The notes: generated by a model from the letters alone, not told the origin. Shown: positions 43,965 to 54,943, counted from the first letter of the stretch. The stretch: DNA of 64,000 nt from an uncultured Shewanella sp. (GCF_947495455.1 NZ_CANLZC010000020.1:1-64000); one strand, 5' to 3'. Translations and numbers: made by a program.

Positions 43965-45143
43965 TTAGCGTTTTTGTGCTTGCAAAATCACAAATTTCCC
44001 ATTGGATGCGACGGTTGTGCAATTTTTAAAAATGCGTTTTAATTTTACATGATAAGCTAAGTGACGATTACCGACGACATGTAATATGCCATTTTTCGCT
44101 AAACGCTGTCTGGCTTCGATGAACATTTGCCAAGCGATATGATCGGTTATGGCTTCTCCTTGATGAAAGGGCGGATTGCAGAGGATCAGCTCTGGTGCGA
44201 TTTCATTGGGTAATTCACTTAAACAGTCACTCCAATAAAAATGCCCCTGTTTTGAGGGAAAGTTATTCCCTTGCCAGTTTTGTTTTGCAGAAGTGGTCGC
44301 CATATTTGAATCATCGATAAAATGAATATGTGCGTGAGGAAAAAGCTGAGCGGCTCTTAGTCCCAAAACACCATTACCACAACCTAGATCAACGATATGG
44401 TTAAACTGTCCTTTTGGCATGTTTTCAAGCATGCATCTTGCGCCAATATCCAGTTTGGTAGCCGAAAAGACATTACTTAAATTATTTAGAGTCAATTGAT
44501 ACTCAGGTACTGTCCAAGTGTTTGATGGCATAGAAGAACGAACATTCCCATCACTCATACAAGTGATAATGCGAGTTTTTTTGTACGCTAAGCTGGCACT
44601 GGCTGGCCCCAAGTTATTGGTGATGTTGTTTAATAATGCGGCATTAATAGTTTTTGCTTTAGCGGCAATAAAAACAGGCGTGTTAGCGGGTAGTGTACGG
44701 GAAAGTCTTTGTAATTGCTCCGTAAAATAGTTTAGATTTTTGGGTAGTTTAATGAAAATGGCGTCCAGATCATTGGGAAGCATTGCATTACTGGTGATCC
44801 AATGAATGTGATCTAAGGAGAGCTGATTATTTTGTAAGTTTGATTGAATGCCTTGTACACTGGTTTTGGCATCGGACTCGATCCAAATACAAAGGGGATG
44901 TGCTAATTGGCTAGCATGTGCACTCAGGCCACAAGTTAATCCGCCAAAGGCATCATTGATGATGGCGATGTGTTTAAATGAAGTCAATTTGTACGATGAA
45001 GTAATGCTGCTGACATCGTTTTCAATTAGGGATAGTATTAAGTGCTCATCTGCCGCGTCCCAAGCTTGTAAATTAGCGTTCTGTTGGCGGGGAAAACGAT
45101 AGAGTTCAAGACTGAGATCCGCAACTGAAAATTGTGTGGCCAT
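43965..45143 (-). CDS. rlmG: 23S rRNA (guanine-N2)-methyltransferase RlmG
   Basis: 392 residues. Methylates G1835 (E. coli numbering) in 23S rRNA helix 67-68. N-terminal pseudo-methyltransferase domain begins [26 protein letters not shown], as in E. coli RlmG. The C-terminal catalytic domain has the SAM loop [12 protein letters not shown] near residue 245 and motif IV NPPFHQG near residue 325, and ends [18 protein letters not shown]. Length agrees with E. coli RlmG (378). It is divergent from alkB. Confidence 0.92.
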   Translation of the reverse strand: MATQFSVADLSLELYRFPRQQNANLQAWDAADEHLILSLIENDVSSITSSYKLTSFKHIAIINDAFGGLTCGLSAHASQLAHPLCIWIESDAKTSVQGIQSNLQNNQLSLDHIHWITSNAMLPNDLDAIFIKLPKNLNYFTEQLQRLSRTLPANTPVFIAAKAKTINAALLNNITNNLGPASASLAYKKTRIITCMSDGNVRSSMPSNTWTVPEYQLTLNNLSNVFSATKLDIGARCMLENMPKGQFNHIVDLGCGNGVLGLRAAQLFPHAHIHFIDDSNMATTSAKQNWQGNNFPSKQGHFYWSDCLSELPNEIAPELILCNPPFHQGEAITDHIAWQMFIEARQRLAKNGILHVVGNRHLAYHVKLKRIFKNCTTVASNGKFVILQAQKR

Positions 45144-45210
45144 AAAATAAAATAATGCTAAAGAAATAGGGCTGCAGATTATCGCAGATTTATGTCTTCA
45201 GGTATACGAT

Positions 45211-45879
45211 GTGAATAGAGCGGGTGATAAGGTGAAACAAGTGAGCCTATTTGGTGAAATCCAAGGTGATGAGTTTGCGATGGATACAGTCGAGACGAAT
45301 AAAATAGGTGTTTTGCAGCCTCCTATCACTTCGGTCAAAAATTACCTCAATGCTGAGCAAGTTCAAGTATTGATTGATGAAGCACAATATTACCCTTTTG
45401 AAAAACCAATTATCACTGTGTATGGCAAGCAATATCCGATCCCTAGACAACAAGTTTGGTTTGCTAATGAGGGTTGTGATTACCGATTTTCATCTCTTTT
45501 TATTAAGGCGAAGCCTTGGCCTAAATATGCCCATAAATTGCAGAAAAAGTTGCAACGAGATTTTGATATTAAGAGTAATGGAGTGCTAGTTAATCGATAT
45601 GCTAATGGTGATGACTCCATGGGGTGGCACAGTGATGATGAGCCTGAGATTAAAGCTTATAGTGATATTATTTCCGTGAGTGTGGGAGCTTGTCGAGATT
45701 TTATTATGCGTCATAAAGGAACTCAATCTCAATATAAGGTGAGGTTAAACAGTGGTGATCTGCTTATTATGCATTGGCCAATGCAAAAGGATTGGGAACA
45801 TGCTTTACCCAAAAGAAAGCGAGTCAAGGATCTCAGGCTTAATTTTACTTTTCGCTGTTTGATCCCATACTTTCATTAG
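45211..45879 (+). CDS. alkB: AlkB-type 2-oxoglutarate/Fe(II) DNA-repair dioxygenase
   Basis: 222 residues. Repairs alkylated bases by oxidative demethylation. MGWHSDDEPEI provides the His-x-Asp iron ligands near residue 137, WEHALPK the distal histidine, and RLNFTFR the 2-oxoglutarate-binding arginines. FAN and MRHKGTQSQ fit the ALKBH2/AlkB-like branch. Two starts are possible: GTG 45211 and GTG 45232 (KQVSLFGE), neither with a perfect site. No Ada- or LexA-type box was recognised upstream. Confidence 0.88.
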   Translation: MNRAGDKVKQVSLFGEIQGDEFAMDTVETNKIGVLQPPITSVKNYLNAEQVQVLIDEAQYYPFEKPIITVYGKQYPIPRQQVWFANEGCDYRFSSLFIKAKPWPKYAHKLQKKLQRDFDIKSNGVLVNRYANGDDSMGWHSDDEPEIKAYSDIISVSVGACRDFIMRHKGTQSQYKVRLNSGDLLIMHWPMQKDWEHALPKRKRVKDLRLNFTFRCLIPYFH

Positions 45880-45967
45880 GAATAAAGTAAGGGGTTTGAT
45901 TTTTTAATAGCTTAGCAGTAATCTGCTGCTTAATTTTCGATGACATTGACATCAATAAGGAGATCTC

Positions 45968-46267
45968 ATGTCGTTAGAGCAAGAGATTATTGATAACTTA
46001 ACTCAAGCATTAACCCCTACTCATTTACAAGTCATTAATGAAAGTCATAATCACAATGTGCCAGCTAATTCTGAGACACATTTTAAGGTGATTATTGCCA
46101 GTGAGCGTTTTGAGGGTAAAAGGTTATTGGCAAGGCATAGGCTGGTCAATGAGACCTTAAGTGACGCTTTTAATAAAGGCTTACATGCATTATCGATTCA
46201 TACCTTTAGTCTAAATGAGTGGAATGATGAAATGAAAGTTCCTGACTCGCCAGATTGTAAAGGCTAA
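45968..46267 (+). CDS. bolA: BolA-family protein
   Basis: 99 residues. BolA proteins partner monothiol glutaredoxins in Fe-S trafficking and also affect stress-related transcription. Conserved core: THLQVINESHNHNVPANSETHFKVIIASERFEGKRLLARHRLVNETL, with the invariant RHR and the later HALSIHT segment. ATG 45968 follows AAGGAG. Shewanella usually carry bolA close to luxS and nqr, as here. Confidence 0.92.
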   Translation: MSLEQEIIDNLTQALTPTHLQVINESHNHNVPANSETHFKVIIASERFEGKRLLARHRLVNETLSDAFNKGLHALSIHTFSLNEWNDEMKVPDSPDCKG

Positions 46268-46375
46268 GAATGATTCACTTTTTAACTTAAATGGGTTATT
46301 TATTATTGTCATTGTGAGGGGTATGATTCGTAATGGGAATGGTATCGAAACTGAGTTATCAATGAGGAGAGAAAA

Positions 46376-46885
46376 ATGCCGTTACTTGATAGTGCTAAAG
46401 TTGATCAAACTCGAATGAATGTTCCCTCGGTTAGAAAAGCTAAGTCGATGACAACCCCTAAAGGCGATACGATTTGTGTCTATGATTTGCGTTTTTGTAT
46501 TCCAAATAAAGAACGTTTGAACGAAGAAGGGATGCATACATTAGAGCATCTGTTTGAAGGTTTCATGCATTCCCATCTTGATACAAAGACAGTAAGTGTG
46601 ATCAATGTGTCGCCTATGAGCAGCCGTACTGGTTTTTATATGAGTGTTGTTGGTATCCCTTTAGAGTTTGATGTGGCAGATGCTTGGCTGGCTTCTATGG
46701 AGAATGTATTGAATATTAATGCATTATCTGAGGTGCCAGAGTTAAATCAATATCAATGTGGTGCACAAGATTTGCATTCACTTGATGAGGCTAAGCATAT
46801 TGCTCGTAACATTATTGCTGCTGGTATTAATGTGGATCATAACCATGACTTGTGTCTTAGCGAAGAGCAATTAAAAGTTCTCTAG
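46376..46885 (+). CDS. luxS: LuxS homologue lacking the catalytic cysteine (S83)
   Basis: 169 residues, full length for S-ribosylhomocysteine lyase, which makes homocysteine and the AI-2 precursor. Zinc ligands H54, H58 (GMHTLEHLF) and C128 (YQCGAQ) and the base E57 are all present, and S6 and R39 (DLRFC) are conserved. The loop that carries the catalytic Cys83 (PMGCRTGF in E. coli) reads PMSSRTGF here: AGC AGC for G82-C83. C83 is essential in characterised LuxS, so the enzyme is probably inactive or altered. ATG 46376 has GGAGAG upstream. It is between bolA and the nqr operon. Confidence 0.93.
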   Translation: MPLLDSAKVDQTRMNVPSVRKAKSMTTPKGDTICVYDLRFCIPNKERLNEEGMHTLEHLFEGFMHSHLDTKTVSVINVSPMSSRTGFYMSVVGIPLEFDVADAWLASMENVLNINALSEVPELNQYQCGAQDLHSLDEAKHIARNIIAAGINVDHNHDLCLSEEQLKVL

Positions 46886-47470
46886 CGAAGAGTGAGCATC
46901 ATCAGTGGTGATAAAAAATGTAGCTGATATGTTATTTTTTTGTGAGAATGCTTTTTATTGCGAACCCTAAGGAGGGGGTCATTATCGGTAGAGCATAAGC
47001 TGCGAAAACTCGGCTAATGCTAGTGTCGAGTGAGAGATTAGTTAAAGAAATTTAACCTTCATTTTTGTTTCTTTTTGTTCTTCATTGCTGCTGATATGAA
47101 AAAATTATCATGTAATAATGTGATTGAAAAACGTTTAATGTTGCGCTGTAAGTTGGCTTATTTGCAGATAATAACAGACAAATATCAGGTAAAATCACTC
47201 ATAGACAAGTGCTTGGAGCCTTGGCTTGAATGAGCTTAGCAATTGACTTGAGTTTATCCTTTGACTTTTAATTTCCCATTAGCTTTTTTTCATCTATATT
47301 TTTCATGGCGATACTCTCCCATATAGGGTAAAATGCGCGCGACCAGCGTGATAGCGATCGCATATCAGTGATAAACCTGCGCTAGCTCAACATAACAAAT
47401 ATTTTTAATCTTGTGTGTTTAGCAGGAACGCGGCGCATTGTCTTTCCTTAAAAACGTAGTGCTTGTGGAT
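46886..47470 (+). other. Leader region upstream of nqrA, no gene
   Basis: No coding frame is supported in these 585 bp. The region is AT-rich until about 47320, then has TAAAAT (47329-47334) followed by GC-rich sequence, a plausible -10 with no clear -35. The nqr operon promoter is likely here. No strong terminator for luxS was seen. Confidence 0.4.
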
Positions 47471-48805
47471 ATGATTACAATTAAAAATGGCTTGAACCTA
47501 CCCTTAGCTGGTGGGCCTGAGCAAGTTGTCCATAATGGCCCAGCCATTAGACATGTAGCTACATTAGGTGAAGAGTATATTGGCTTACGTCCAACGATGA
47601 AAATTAAAGTGGGCGATAAAGTGGTTAAGGGTCAGGTGATTTTTGAAGACAAAAAGAACCCTGGCGTTAAGTATACAGCTTCAGCTAGTGGAACAATTTC
47701 AGAAATTAACCGGGGTGCACAACGTGTGTTGCAGTCTGTTGTGATAGATGTACAAGGTAACGAAAGTGTTACTTTTGCAAAATATGACGCAGCGACATTA
47801 GCGACACTTTCTACGGAGCAAGTTCGTGAGAATCTGATTGAATCAGGTTTATGGACTGCTTTACGTACCCGTCCCTTTAGCCGTGTACCAGCTGTCGATG
47901 CTGAAACCGTCGGCATTTTCGTTACCGCAATAGACACCCAGCCTCATGCAGCAGATCCTGTTGTTGTGATCAAAGAACATAAACAAGATTTTGTTAATGG
48001 ATTGACATTATTGTCAACCTTAACCTCAGGTCAAGTTTACCTTTGTAAAGCTCCGGGTGCAGATATTCCTGCGGCAAATGCACAAGTTGAAGAGTTTGCA
48101 GGTAAACATCCAGCAGGCCTAGTCGGTACGCATATGCATTTTGTGCTACCAGCATCGGCTAATCGTTCGCTTTGGCACATTAATTATCAAGATGTGATTG
48201 CCATTGGGCAGTTATTTACCACTGGTGAGCTTAATACTCAACGTGTTGTGTCGGTAGCCGGTCCTAAGGCTAAAAAGCCGAGATTGGTTCGCACTCAACT
48301 GGGTGCATCTATGGCTGAGTTAGTCAAAGGTGAAGTTGAAACTGGCGATGTACGTGTCATTTCAGGCTCTGTACTCAATGGTCGTGATGCTAAAGGGCCT
48401 CATGCTTATTTAGGTCGCTATCATCATCAAGTGAGTTTACTTGAAGAAGGGACGCATCAAGAATTTTTTGGTTGGGCAATGCCTGGTGCGCAAAAGTTTT
48501 CAATAACACGTGCGTTTTTAGGCCACTTATCACCTTCTCGTTTATTTAATATGACCACCAGCACAGGCGGTTCAGATCGGGCTATGGTGCCCATTGGCAA
48601 TTACGAACGTGTGATGCCGTTAGATATTTTACCCACCATGTTATTACGTGATCTCGTATCGGGTGATTATGATGGCGCGGCTAATTTGGGTGCACTTGAA
48701 TTAGATGAAGAAGATTTGGCATTGTGTACTTTTGTCTGTCCTGGTAAGTACGACTATGCATCGTATCTGCGTGACTGTTTAGATACGATTGTGAGGGAAG
48801 GCTAA
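47471..48805 (+). CDS. nqrA: Na+-translocating NADH:quinone reductase subunit A
   Basis: First gene of the six-subunit NQR respiratory complex that couples NADH:ubiquinone oxidation to Na+ export. NqrA is the cytoplasmic subunit that contributes to quinone binding. I start at ATG 47471 ([14 protein letters not shown]), matching the family N-terminus; the longer frame from TTG 47438 adds 11 residues. 444 residues. Landmarks include [20 protein letters not shown] and [15 protein letters not shown]. The stop overlaps the nqrB start (TAATG). Confidence 0.95.
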   Translation: MITIKNGLNLPLAGGPEQVVHNGPAIRHVATLGEEYIGLRPTMKIKVGDKVVKGQVIFEDKKNPGVKYTASASGTISEINRGAQRVLQSVVIDVQGNESVTFAKYDAATLATLSTEQVRENLIESGLWTALRTRPFSRVPAVDAETVGIFVTAIDTQPHAADPVVVIKEHKQDFVNGLTLLSTLTSGQVYLCKAPGADIPAANAQVEEFAGKHPAGLVGTHMHFVLPASANRSLWHINYQDVIAIGQLFTTGELNTQRVVSVAGPKAKKPRLVRTQLGASMAELVKGEVETGDVRVISGSVLNGRDAKGPHAYLGRYHHQVSLLEEGTHQEFFGWAMPGAQKFSITRAFLGHLSPSRLFNMTTSTGGSDRAMVPIGNYERVMPLDILPTMLLRDLVSGDYDGAANLGALELDEEDLALCTFVCPGKYDYASYLRDCLDTIVREG

Positions 48806-50004
48806 TGGGTTTAAAGCAGTTTTTCGATCGTATTGAACCGCATTTTGAAAAAGGCGGTAAATACGAGAAATTTTATGCGCTTTTTGAAGCGGTATATACT
48901 GGTTTTTATACGCCGGGTCATGTGAACAAGGGGCGTACCCATGTTCGTGATAATCTTGATCTAAAACGTATGATGATCACTGTGTGGGCTTGTGCATTTC
49001 CTGCCATGTTTGTGGGTATGTACAACGTAGGTCTGCAAGCACAAGATGCATTAGCGGCAGGTTTTGCTTCGCCTGATACTTGGCAAGTCAGTTTGTTTAG
49101 CTTGTTTGGTGCACAATTGGGAACCGATTCAGGGGTAGCGACGCTACTTTGGTATGGTGCCTGTTTCTTCTTACCTATTTATGCTGTCACTTTTGTTGTG
49201 GGCGGTATTTGGGAAGTTTTATTTGCTGCCGTACGTGGTCATGAAGTCAACGAAGGCTTCTTCGTCACTTCCATTCTATTCGCATTGACATTACCGGCAA
49301 CCATTCCGTTATGGATGGTCGCATTAGGGATTACCTTTGGTGTAGTGGTTGCTAAAGAAATCTTTGGTGGTACTGGGCGTAACTTCCTTAACCCAGCGTT
49401 AGCGGGCCGTGCTTTCTTATTCTTTGCTTATCCATTGAATATGTCAGGCGATACTTCTTGGGTGGTTGCCGATGGTTTCTCTGGGGCGACGGCGTTAAGC
49501 CAAGCAGCACAAGGCACGCTTGACTATAGCTTTAACCAGAATTGGTGGGATGCTTTCTTTGGATTCATTCCTGGTTCTGTGGGTGAAGTCTCGACCTTGG
49601 CCATTTTATTAGGTGGTTTAGTAATCATTTACACTCGTATTGCGTCTTGGCGTATCGTGGGTGGTGTCATGGCAGGTATGATTGCTGTGTCATTGTTACT
49701 GAATATGATTGGCAGTGATACCAACCCTATGTTTGCTATGCCTTGGTATTGGCACTTAGTCCTAGGCGGTTTTGCTTTTGGTATGATGTTCATGGCAACG
49801 GATCCAGTTTCCGCCTCTTTCACGAATAAAGGAAAATGGGCTTACGGTATTTTGATTGGTGGTATGGCCGTATTTATTCGTGTCCTTAACCCAGCGTTCC
49901 CTGAAGGTATGATGTTAGCGATTTTGTTTGCAAATTTATTTGCACCGCTATTCGACCATTTTGTGGTTCAAGCAAACATCAAGCGGAGGATTGCTCGTGG
50001 CTAG
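48805..50004 (+). CDS. nqrB: Na+-NQR subunit B
   Basis: 399 residues with about ten transmembrane helices. Carries one covalent FMN on a threonine in the SGAT motif ([10 protein letters not shown] near residue 230) and contributes to the ion pathway. N-terminal [26 protein letters not shown] is typical. Its ATG overlaps the nqrA stop by one base. FMN attachment requires ApbE, encoded downstream. Confidence 0.95.
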   Translation: MGLKQFFDRIEPHFEKGGKYEKFYALFEAVYTGFYTPGHVNKGRTHVRDNLDLKRMMITVWACAFPAMFVGMYNVGLQAQDALAAGFASPDTWQVSLFSLFGAQLGTDSGVATLLWYGACFFLPIYAVTFVVGGIWEVLFAAVRGHEVNEGFFVTSILFALTLPATIPLWMVALGITFGVVVAKEIFGGTGRNFLNPALAGRAFLFFAYPLNMSGDTSWVVADGFSGATALSQAAQGTLDYSFNQNWWDAFFGFIPGSVGEVSTLAILLGGLVIIYTRIASWRIVGGVMAGMIAVSLLLNMIGSDTNPMFAMPWYWHLVLGGFAFGMMFMATDPVSASFTNKGKWAYGILIGGMAVFIRVLNPAFPEGMMLAILFANLFAPLFDHFVVQANIKRRIARG

Positions 50005-50794
50005 TAATAAAGATTCATTCGGCAGAACCCTATTTATTGTTGTGGGTTTATGTTTTGTTTGCTCCATTTTTGTGTCTGCAGCGGCGGTTTTTTTAAGGCC
50101 GACTCAAGAGCAAAATAAATTACTGGATAAGCAGAAGTACATTCTCGAAGCAGCTGGCTTGCTTAATACGAGCAATGGAAGTGTTGACAAAGACACAGTT
50201 TTAAAGACCTACGATAAGTATGTTGAAGCGAAAGTGGTTGATTTAGCAACGGGTGACTTTGTTAACGGCGTTGATGCTAATACCTTTGATACTAAATCTG
50301 AAGCCCGTAACCCTAAGACTTCTTTTGTGCCTAAAAATGATATTGCTTCAGTTAAGCGTGTAGCTAAAGAGCAAGTGGTATACTTAGTCCATAATGAAAC
50401 AGGTGAACTTAAAACGGTTATTTTACCTATTCAAGGTTATGGCCTTTGGTCTACTATGTACGCTTTTTTAGCGGTATCACCTGACTTAAACACAGTTCAA
50501 AGTCTAATTTATTATGACTTTACGGGGGCTGGTGAAACACCAGGCCTAGGTGGTGAAGTTCAAAATCCAAAGTGGATAGCGAAATGGAAAGGCAAGAAAT
50601 TGTTTGATGATCAAGGTCACCTAGCTATTCAGGTCACCAAAAATCCGGCAATTGCTTCTTCACAATATGGTGTCGATGCCTTATCCGGTGCAACACTAAC
50701 CAGTAATGGTGTGCAGCATTCATTGACTTTCTGGTTAGGTAACGAAGGTTTTGCTCGCTTTATTGAAAAGGCGCGCAATGGAGGGCTTAGCTAA
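49997..50794 (+). CDS. nqrC: Na+-NQR subunit C
   Basis: 265 residues from GTG 49997 ([13 protein letters not shown]), which has CGGAGGA upstream and overlaps the nqrB end; the longer frame from 49928 is not needed. One N-terminal membrane helix ([19 protein letters not shown]), then a periplasmic domain with the covalent FMN site SGATLTSNG near residue 237. Receives electrons between NqrD/E and NqrB. Confidence 0.94.
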   Translation: MASNKDSFGRTLFIVVGLCFVCSIFVSAAAVFLRPTQEQNKLLDKQKYILEAAGLLNTSNGSVDKDTVLKTYDKYVEAKVVDLATGDFVNGVDANTFDTKSEARNPKTSFVPKNDIASVKRVAKEQVVYLVHNETGELKTVILPIQGYGLWSTMYAFLAVSPDLNTVQSLIYYDFTGAGETPGLGGEVQNPKWIAKWKGKKLFDDQGHLAIQVTKNPAIASSQYGVDALSGATLTSNGVQHSLTFWLGNEGFARFIEKARNGGLS

Positions 50795-51426
50795 TGGCTA
50801 ACGCTAAAGAACTTAAACAGGTTCTGACTGGACCTATCATTAGCAATAATCCTATTGCATTGCAGATCCTTGGTGTATGTAGTGCACTTGCTGTGACCAG
50901 TAAGATGGAAACGGCTTTGGTGATGACGATTGCTTTAACGGCCGTGACGGCGTTTTCGAACTTGTTCATTTCAATGATCCGTAACCACATTCCAAGCAGT
51001 GTACGTATTATTGTTCAAATGACGATCATTGCTTCATTGGTGATCGTGGTGGATCAAGTACTGCAAGCTTATGCTTATGATGTGGCGAAACAATTATCTG
51101 TTTTTGTCGGCTTGATTATTACTAACTGTATTGTGATGGGGCGCGCTGAAGCCTACGCAATGAAGACACCGCCAATGATGAGTTTTATGGACGGTATCGG
51201 TAATGGTTTAGGCTATGGTGCTATTTTAATGTCAGTCGGTTTTATTCGTGAACTATTTGGTAATGGCTCACTGTTTGGTATTGAAATTTTGAAGAAAGTC
51301 TCTGAAGGTGGATGGTATCAACCAAATGGGTTGTTGCTATTACCACCAAGTGCATTCTTCTTGATTGGTGCGTTGATCTGGATCATTCGTACCATTAAGC
51401 CTGAACAAGTCGAAGCGAAAGGATAA
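50794..51426 (+). CDS. nqrD: Na+-NQR subunit D
   Basis: 210 residues, six helices. Conserved cysteines that with NqrE form the intramembrane iron site are visible in [10 protein letters not shown] (C near residue 29) and [11 protein letters not shown]. The start ATG 50794 overlaps the nqrC stop (TAATG). Iron insertion depends on NqrM encoded downstream. Confidence 0.95.
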   Translation: MANAKELKQVLTGPIISNNPIALQILGVCSALAVTSKMETALVMTIALTAVTAFSNLFISMIRNHIPSSVRIIVQMTIIASLVIVVDQVLQAYAYDVAKQLSVFVGLIITNCIVMGRAEAYAMKTPPMMSFMDGIGNGLGYGAILMSVGFIRELFGNGSLFGIEILKKVSEGGWYQPNGLLLLPPSAFFLIGALIWIIRTIKPEQVEAKG

Positions 51427-51431
51427 AGGCG

Positions 51432-52040
51432 ATGGAACATTATATTAGTTTATTAATTCGCTCTGTTTTTATCGAAAACATGGCACTGTCTTTCTTCTTG
51501 GGAATGTGTACTTTCTTAGCGGTTTCAAAGAAAGTGACCACTGCGATGGGATTGGGTGTGGCGGTAATCGTGGTATTAGCGATTTCTGTGCCTGTTAACC
51601 AAATCATTTATCAAGGGATCCTCGCCCCTGGTGCTTTAGCTTGGGCTGGCGCGCCAACAGCAGATTTGAGTTTTCTAAAGTTTATTACCTTCATTGGGGT
51701 GATTGCTGCTTTAGTACAAATTCTTGAAATGACGTTAGATAGATACTTTCCACCACTTTATAATGCGTTAGGTATTTTCCTACCTTTGATCACGGTAAAC
51801 TGTGCTATTTTCGGTGCCGTTTCTTTCATGGTTGAACGTGATTATACCTTAACTGAAAGTGTGGTATTTGGCGTAGGTTCGGGTATCGGTTGGGCATTAG
51901 CGATTGTCTTGCTAGCGGGTATTCGTGAGAAGCTGAAATATGCTGACGTGCCAGGTGGGCTGCGTGGCTTAGGGATAACCTTTGTGACTGCAGGTCTTAT
52001 GGCGTTAGGTTTCATGTCGTTTTCAGGTGTGTCTCTGTAA
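51432..52040 (+). CDS. nqrE: Na+-NQR subunit E
   Basis: 202 residues, six helices, paralogous to NqrD with inverted topology. The partner cysteines are in [13 protein letters not shown] (near residue 26) and ITVNCAIFG. Five bases separate it from nqrD. Together D and E hold the 2Fe or single Fe centre in the membrane. Confidence 0.95.
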   Translation: MEHYISLLIRSVFIENMALSFFLGMCTFLAVSKKVTTAMGLGVAVIVVLAISVPVNQIIYQGILAPGALAWAGAPTADLSFLKFITFIGVIAALVQILEMTLDRYFPPLYNALGIFLPLITVNCAIFGAVSFMVERDYTLTESVVFGVGSGIGWALAIVLLAGIREKLKYADVPGGLRGLGITFVTAGLMALGFMSFSGVSL

Positions 52041-52086
52041 AGAGACACATTAACGGCTTCTTTTTAGAACCTTTAAGGATAAGTTA

Positions 52087-53334
52087 ATGGATATGCTTAA
52101 ATCTACTCCACTTGAGGTTTACTTAGGTGTGGGTATGTTTACCGCCATTGTACTGGTATTGGTCTTAGTGATTTTGTTCGCTAAATCAAAATTAGTGCCA
52201 AGCGGAGATATAACGATTAGCATCAACGATGATGCTGATAAAGCGATTAAAACTGGTGCGGGTAGCAAGTTATTAGGTGCATTAGCCGATAACGGTATCT
52301 TCGTATCGAGTGCGTGTGGTGGTGGTGGCTCATGTGGTCAATGTCGTGTTGTCGTCAAATCTGGCGGTGGAGACATTTTACCTACTGAGCTTGATCATAT
52401 CACTAAAGGCGAGGCCCGTGGAGGCTGTCGTCTGTCGTGTCAGGTGAACGTGAAATCTGACATGGAAATTGAGCTTGAAGAAGAAATCTTTGGTATTAAA
52501 AAGTGGGAATGTGAAGTTATCTCTAATGATAATAAAGCCACTTTCATTAAAGAGTTAAAGCTTGGTATTCCTGATGGTGAATCTGTGCCTTTCCGCGCCG
52601 GTGGTTATATTCAAATTGAAGCGCCTGCCCATCATGTGAAATATGCTGATTTTGATGTACCAGCAGAATACCGTGGTGATTGGGAGCATTTTGGCTTCTT
52701 TAAGTTAGAATCAAAAGTGGACGATGAAACCATTCGTGCGTACTCCATGGCGAACTATCCTGAAGAGGAAGGGATCATCATGTTAAATGTGCGTATTGCG
52801 ACGCCGCCGCCACGTAACCTAACCTTGCCTTGTGGTAAAATGTCATCGTACATTTGGAGCTTAAAGGCCGGTGATAAGGTGACCATTTCAGGGCCATTTG
52901 GTGAGTTCTTCGCTAAAGAAACCGATGCCGAAATGGTGTTCGTCGGTGGTGGTGCTGGTATGGCGCCAATGCGTTCACACATTTTCGATCAACTTAAGCG
53001 TCTTAACAGTAAGCGTAAGATGAGTTTCTGGTATGGTGCGCGCTCGAAACGTGAAATGTTCTATGTTGAAGATTTTGACGGCTTGGCTGCAAGCAATGAA
53101 AACTTCCAATGGCATGTGGCACTTTCCGATCCTCAACCAGAGGATAATTGGGACGGTTACACAGGTTTCATTCATAATGTGCTTTATGAGAACTATTTGA
53201 AAGATCATGAAGCCCCTGAAGATTGTGAGTTCTACATGTGTGGCCCGCCAATGATGAATGCGGCTGTGATTGGTATGTTAAAAGATCTGGGTGTAGAAGA
53301 TGAAAACATTCTACTGGATGATTTTGGTGGTTAA
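52087..53334 (+). CDS. nqrF: Na+-NQR subunit F, NADH-oxidising flavoprotein
   Basis: 415 residues. An N-terminal membrane helix ([20 protein letters not shown]), then a plant-type [2Fe-2S] ferredoxin domain with [14 protein letters not shown] and RLSC as ligands, then a ferredoxin-reductase module with the FAD motif RAYSMANYP and NADH motif [14 protein letters not shown] and a C-terminal DDFGG. Length matches Vibrio NqrF. Last gene before the internal terminator. Confidence 0.96.
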   Translation: MDMLKSTPLEVYLGVGMFTAIVLVLVLVILFAKSKLVPSGDITISINDDADKAIKTGAGSKLLGALADNGIFVSSACGGGGSCGQCRVVVKSGGGDILPTELDHITKGEARGGCRLSCQVNVKSDMEIELEEEIFGIKKWECEVISNDNKATFIKELKLGIPDGESVPFRAGGYIQIEAPAHHVKYADFDVPAEYRGDWEHFGFFKLESKVDDETIRAYSMANYPEEEGIIMLNVRIATPPPRNLTLPCGKMSSYIWSLKAGDKVTISGPFGEFFAKETDAEMVFVGGGAGMAPMRSHIFDQLKRLNSKRKMSFWYGARSKREMFYVEDFDGLAASNENFQWHVALSDPQPEDNWDGYTGFIHNVLYENYLKDHEAPEDCEFYMCGPPMMNAAVIGMLKDLGVEDENILLDDFGG

Positions 53335-53351
53335 CAATCGTACCTAAAATG

Positions 53352-53381
53352 AAAACTGCAGAGCTAAGGCTCTGCAGTTTT
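53352..53381 (+). terminator. Strong terminator between nqrF and apbE
   Basis: AAAACTGCAGAGC (53352-53364) and GCTCTGCAGTTTT (53369-53381) form a perfect 13-bp stem with a 4-base loop, followed by GTTTT. It would end most nqr transcripts, so apbE and nqrM get reduced readthrough or their own promoter. Confidence 0.92.
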
Positions 53382-53453
53382 GTTTTAAGGGTTTATAGCT
53401 AAATGACTTGAATGATTAGGTCAATTAGGTATGAATATCTAGACAAGGTTTGA

Positions 53454-54479
53454 ATGATGAAAATGAGAGTACTTACAAATTGGTTTGTTCTGGTGGTTTT
53501 TGCTTTTTTGCTCTCCGCTTGCAGCCAAGAGAGTAAAGTGATTGCTTTATCGGGCAATACTATGGGAACCACTTACCATATAAAAATCATGCCGGGTAAA
53601 AAAGCCATCGATGGAAAGGCATTGCAGGTTCGCATCGATAAAGCCTTAGAAGCAGTGAACGACCAAATGTCGACTTATCGACCCGATTCTGAGTTGTCTC
53701 GTTTTAATCAAATGAGCAGCCATAACACGATTAATGTATCGCCGGATACAGTTAAAGTCATTAATGAAGCCATTAAACTTTATAAAATTACCGATGGTGC
53801 ATTGGATATTACCGTAGGACCTTTAGTGAATTTATGGGGATTTGGTCCTGATAAACGTCCTGTCACAGAGCCGACTCAGGCTGAAATTGACAAACAAAAA
53901 GCAAGAACGGGGATCCAATATATTCAGATTGATGGTACTCGCTTAGGTAAGACTCATGATGATTTGTATGTGGATTTATCATCAATTGCGAAAGGTTTTG
54001 GCGTGGATAAAGTCGCGGCTTTGTTAGATGAATACCAACCTCAAGGGTATTTAGTTGAAGTAGGGGGAGAAATTCGTCTCAAAGGCACAAAAGATGATCA
54101 TCAAGCTTGGCGTATTGCGGTAGAGCAACCTTCTGAAGAGGGAGTGGCAGTACAGCAAGTCATCACTCCTGGTGATATGTCCATGGCTACATCTGGTGAT
54201 TATCGTAATTATTATGAAGAAGATGGCCAACAATTTTCACATCTTATCGATCCTAGAACTGGGTATCCGATTAAGCATAGATTAGCCTCTGTGACTGTGC
54301 TCAATAAAGATTGCATGGTAGCAGATGGTTACGCGACAGCCATGATGGTATTGGGCACGAAAGCAGCACTCGCCCTTGCTAAACGTGAAAATCTTGCGAT
54401 AATGTTGATAGAGAAGAGAGATGATGGCTTTAAGGTGTTTTACAGTGATGCTTTTAAACCTTATGTGTCAGTCAAGTAG
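53454..54479 (+). CDS. apbE: FAD:protein FMN transferase ApbE (NQR flavinylation)
   Basis: 341 residues. Periplasmic lipoprotein (signal peptide ending LLSAC) that transfers FMN from FAD onto threonine in the NqrB and NqrC SGAT motifs. Landmarks: GNTMGTTYHIKI near residue 35, YRPDSELSRFNQ, DLSSIAKGFGVDKVA, VEVGGEIRLKG, DPRTGYP and the late VADGYATAMMVLG with the metal Asp. ATG 53454 has AAGG upstream. It follows the nqrF terminator. Confidence 0.94.
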   Translation: MMKMRVLTNWFVLVVFAFLLSACSQESKVIALSGNTMGTTYHIKIMPGKKAIDGKALQVRIDKALEAVNDQMSTYRPDSELSRFNQMSSHNTINVSPDTVKVINEAIKLYKITDGALDITVGPLVNLWGFGPDKRPVTEPTQAEIDKQKARTGIQYIQIDGTRLGKTHDDLYVDLSSIAKGFGVDKVAALLDEYQPQGYLVEVGGEIRLKGTKDDHQAWRIAVEQPSEEGVAVQQVITPGDMSMATSGDYRNYYEEDGQQFSHLIDPRTGYPIKHRLASVTVLNKDCMVADGYATAMMVLGTKAALALAKRENLAIMLIEKRDDGFKVFYSDAFKPYVSVK

Positions 54480-54488
54480 AGGTTATTT

Positions 54489-54713
54489 ATGAGCAGTTTT
54501 ATTGCGGCATTCGTGGTGTTACTCGCCTTTTTCTTTTTAATGTCGATAGGTTACCTATTAAAACAAAAAGCCGTTGCGGGTAGCTGTGGCGGTTTGGGGA
54601 GTTTAGGCATTGAAAAAGCCTGTGATTGTGATGATCCTTGTGATAAGCGTAAAGCTAAAATGGAAAATGAAGCTTCTCGTAAAGAGAAATTAACGAAAAA
54701 TCGTATTATTTAA
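54489..54713 (+). CDS. nqrM: NqrM, iron-delivery factor for the NQR complex
   Basis: 74 residues. One N-terminal helix (FIAAFVVLLAFFFLMSIGYLL), then GSCGGLGSLGIEKACDCDDPCDKRK with four cysteines that bind iron for insertion into NqrD/NqrE, and a basic tail. Nine bases downstream of apbE, so co-transcribed with it. Followed by a strong terminator. Confidence 0.94.
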   Translation: MSSFIAAFVVLLAFFFLMSIGYLLKQKAVAGSCGGLGSLGIEKACDCDDPCDKRKAKMENEASRKEKLTKNRII

Positions 54714-54740
54714 TGTCTAAATAAACAATAGATAGTGCTT

Positions 54741-54765
54741 AAAGGCTACCGCGAAGGTAGCCTTT
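54741..54765 (+). terminator. Rho-independent terminator after nqrM
   Basis: AAAGGCTACC (54741-54750), a 5-base loop and GGTAGCCTTT (54756-54765) form a perfect 10-bp stem followed by TTTATATTTTTT. It ends the apbE-nqrM unit. Confidence 0.9.
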
Positions 54766-54928
54766 TTTATATTTTTTTATTACATCTTTCTTTATTAATA
54801 GTGCTATTTCATATTAACTTTTTAATATAAAACCGCGATTTTTTACTTTTATTCTGCCTTATTTTAAGCAAGCCTTTGGTTTTTCAGTTGTTGCTAAGTG
54901 AGACTTTAGTTAGGAATCATAGTCTAAA

Positions 54929-54943
54929 TGAGAATGATTAATG
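54929..54943 (+). promoter_or_regulatory. Weak Fur-box-like site upstream of the bacterioferritin pair
   Basis: TGAGAATGATTAATG matches the 7-1-7 Fur consensus at 10 of 14 positions, about 140 bp before the first bfr start, within the 316-bp AT-rich gap 54766-55081. The match is modest; iron-dependent control of bacterioferritin would fit biologically. Confidence 0.35.
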
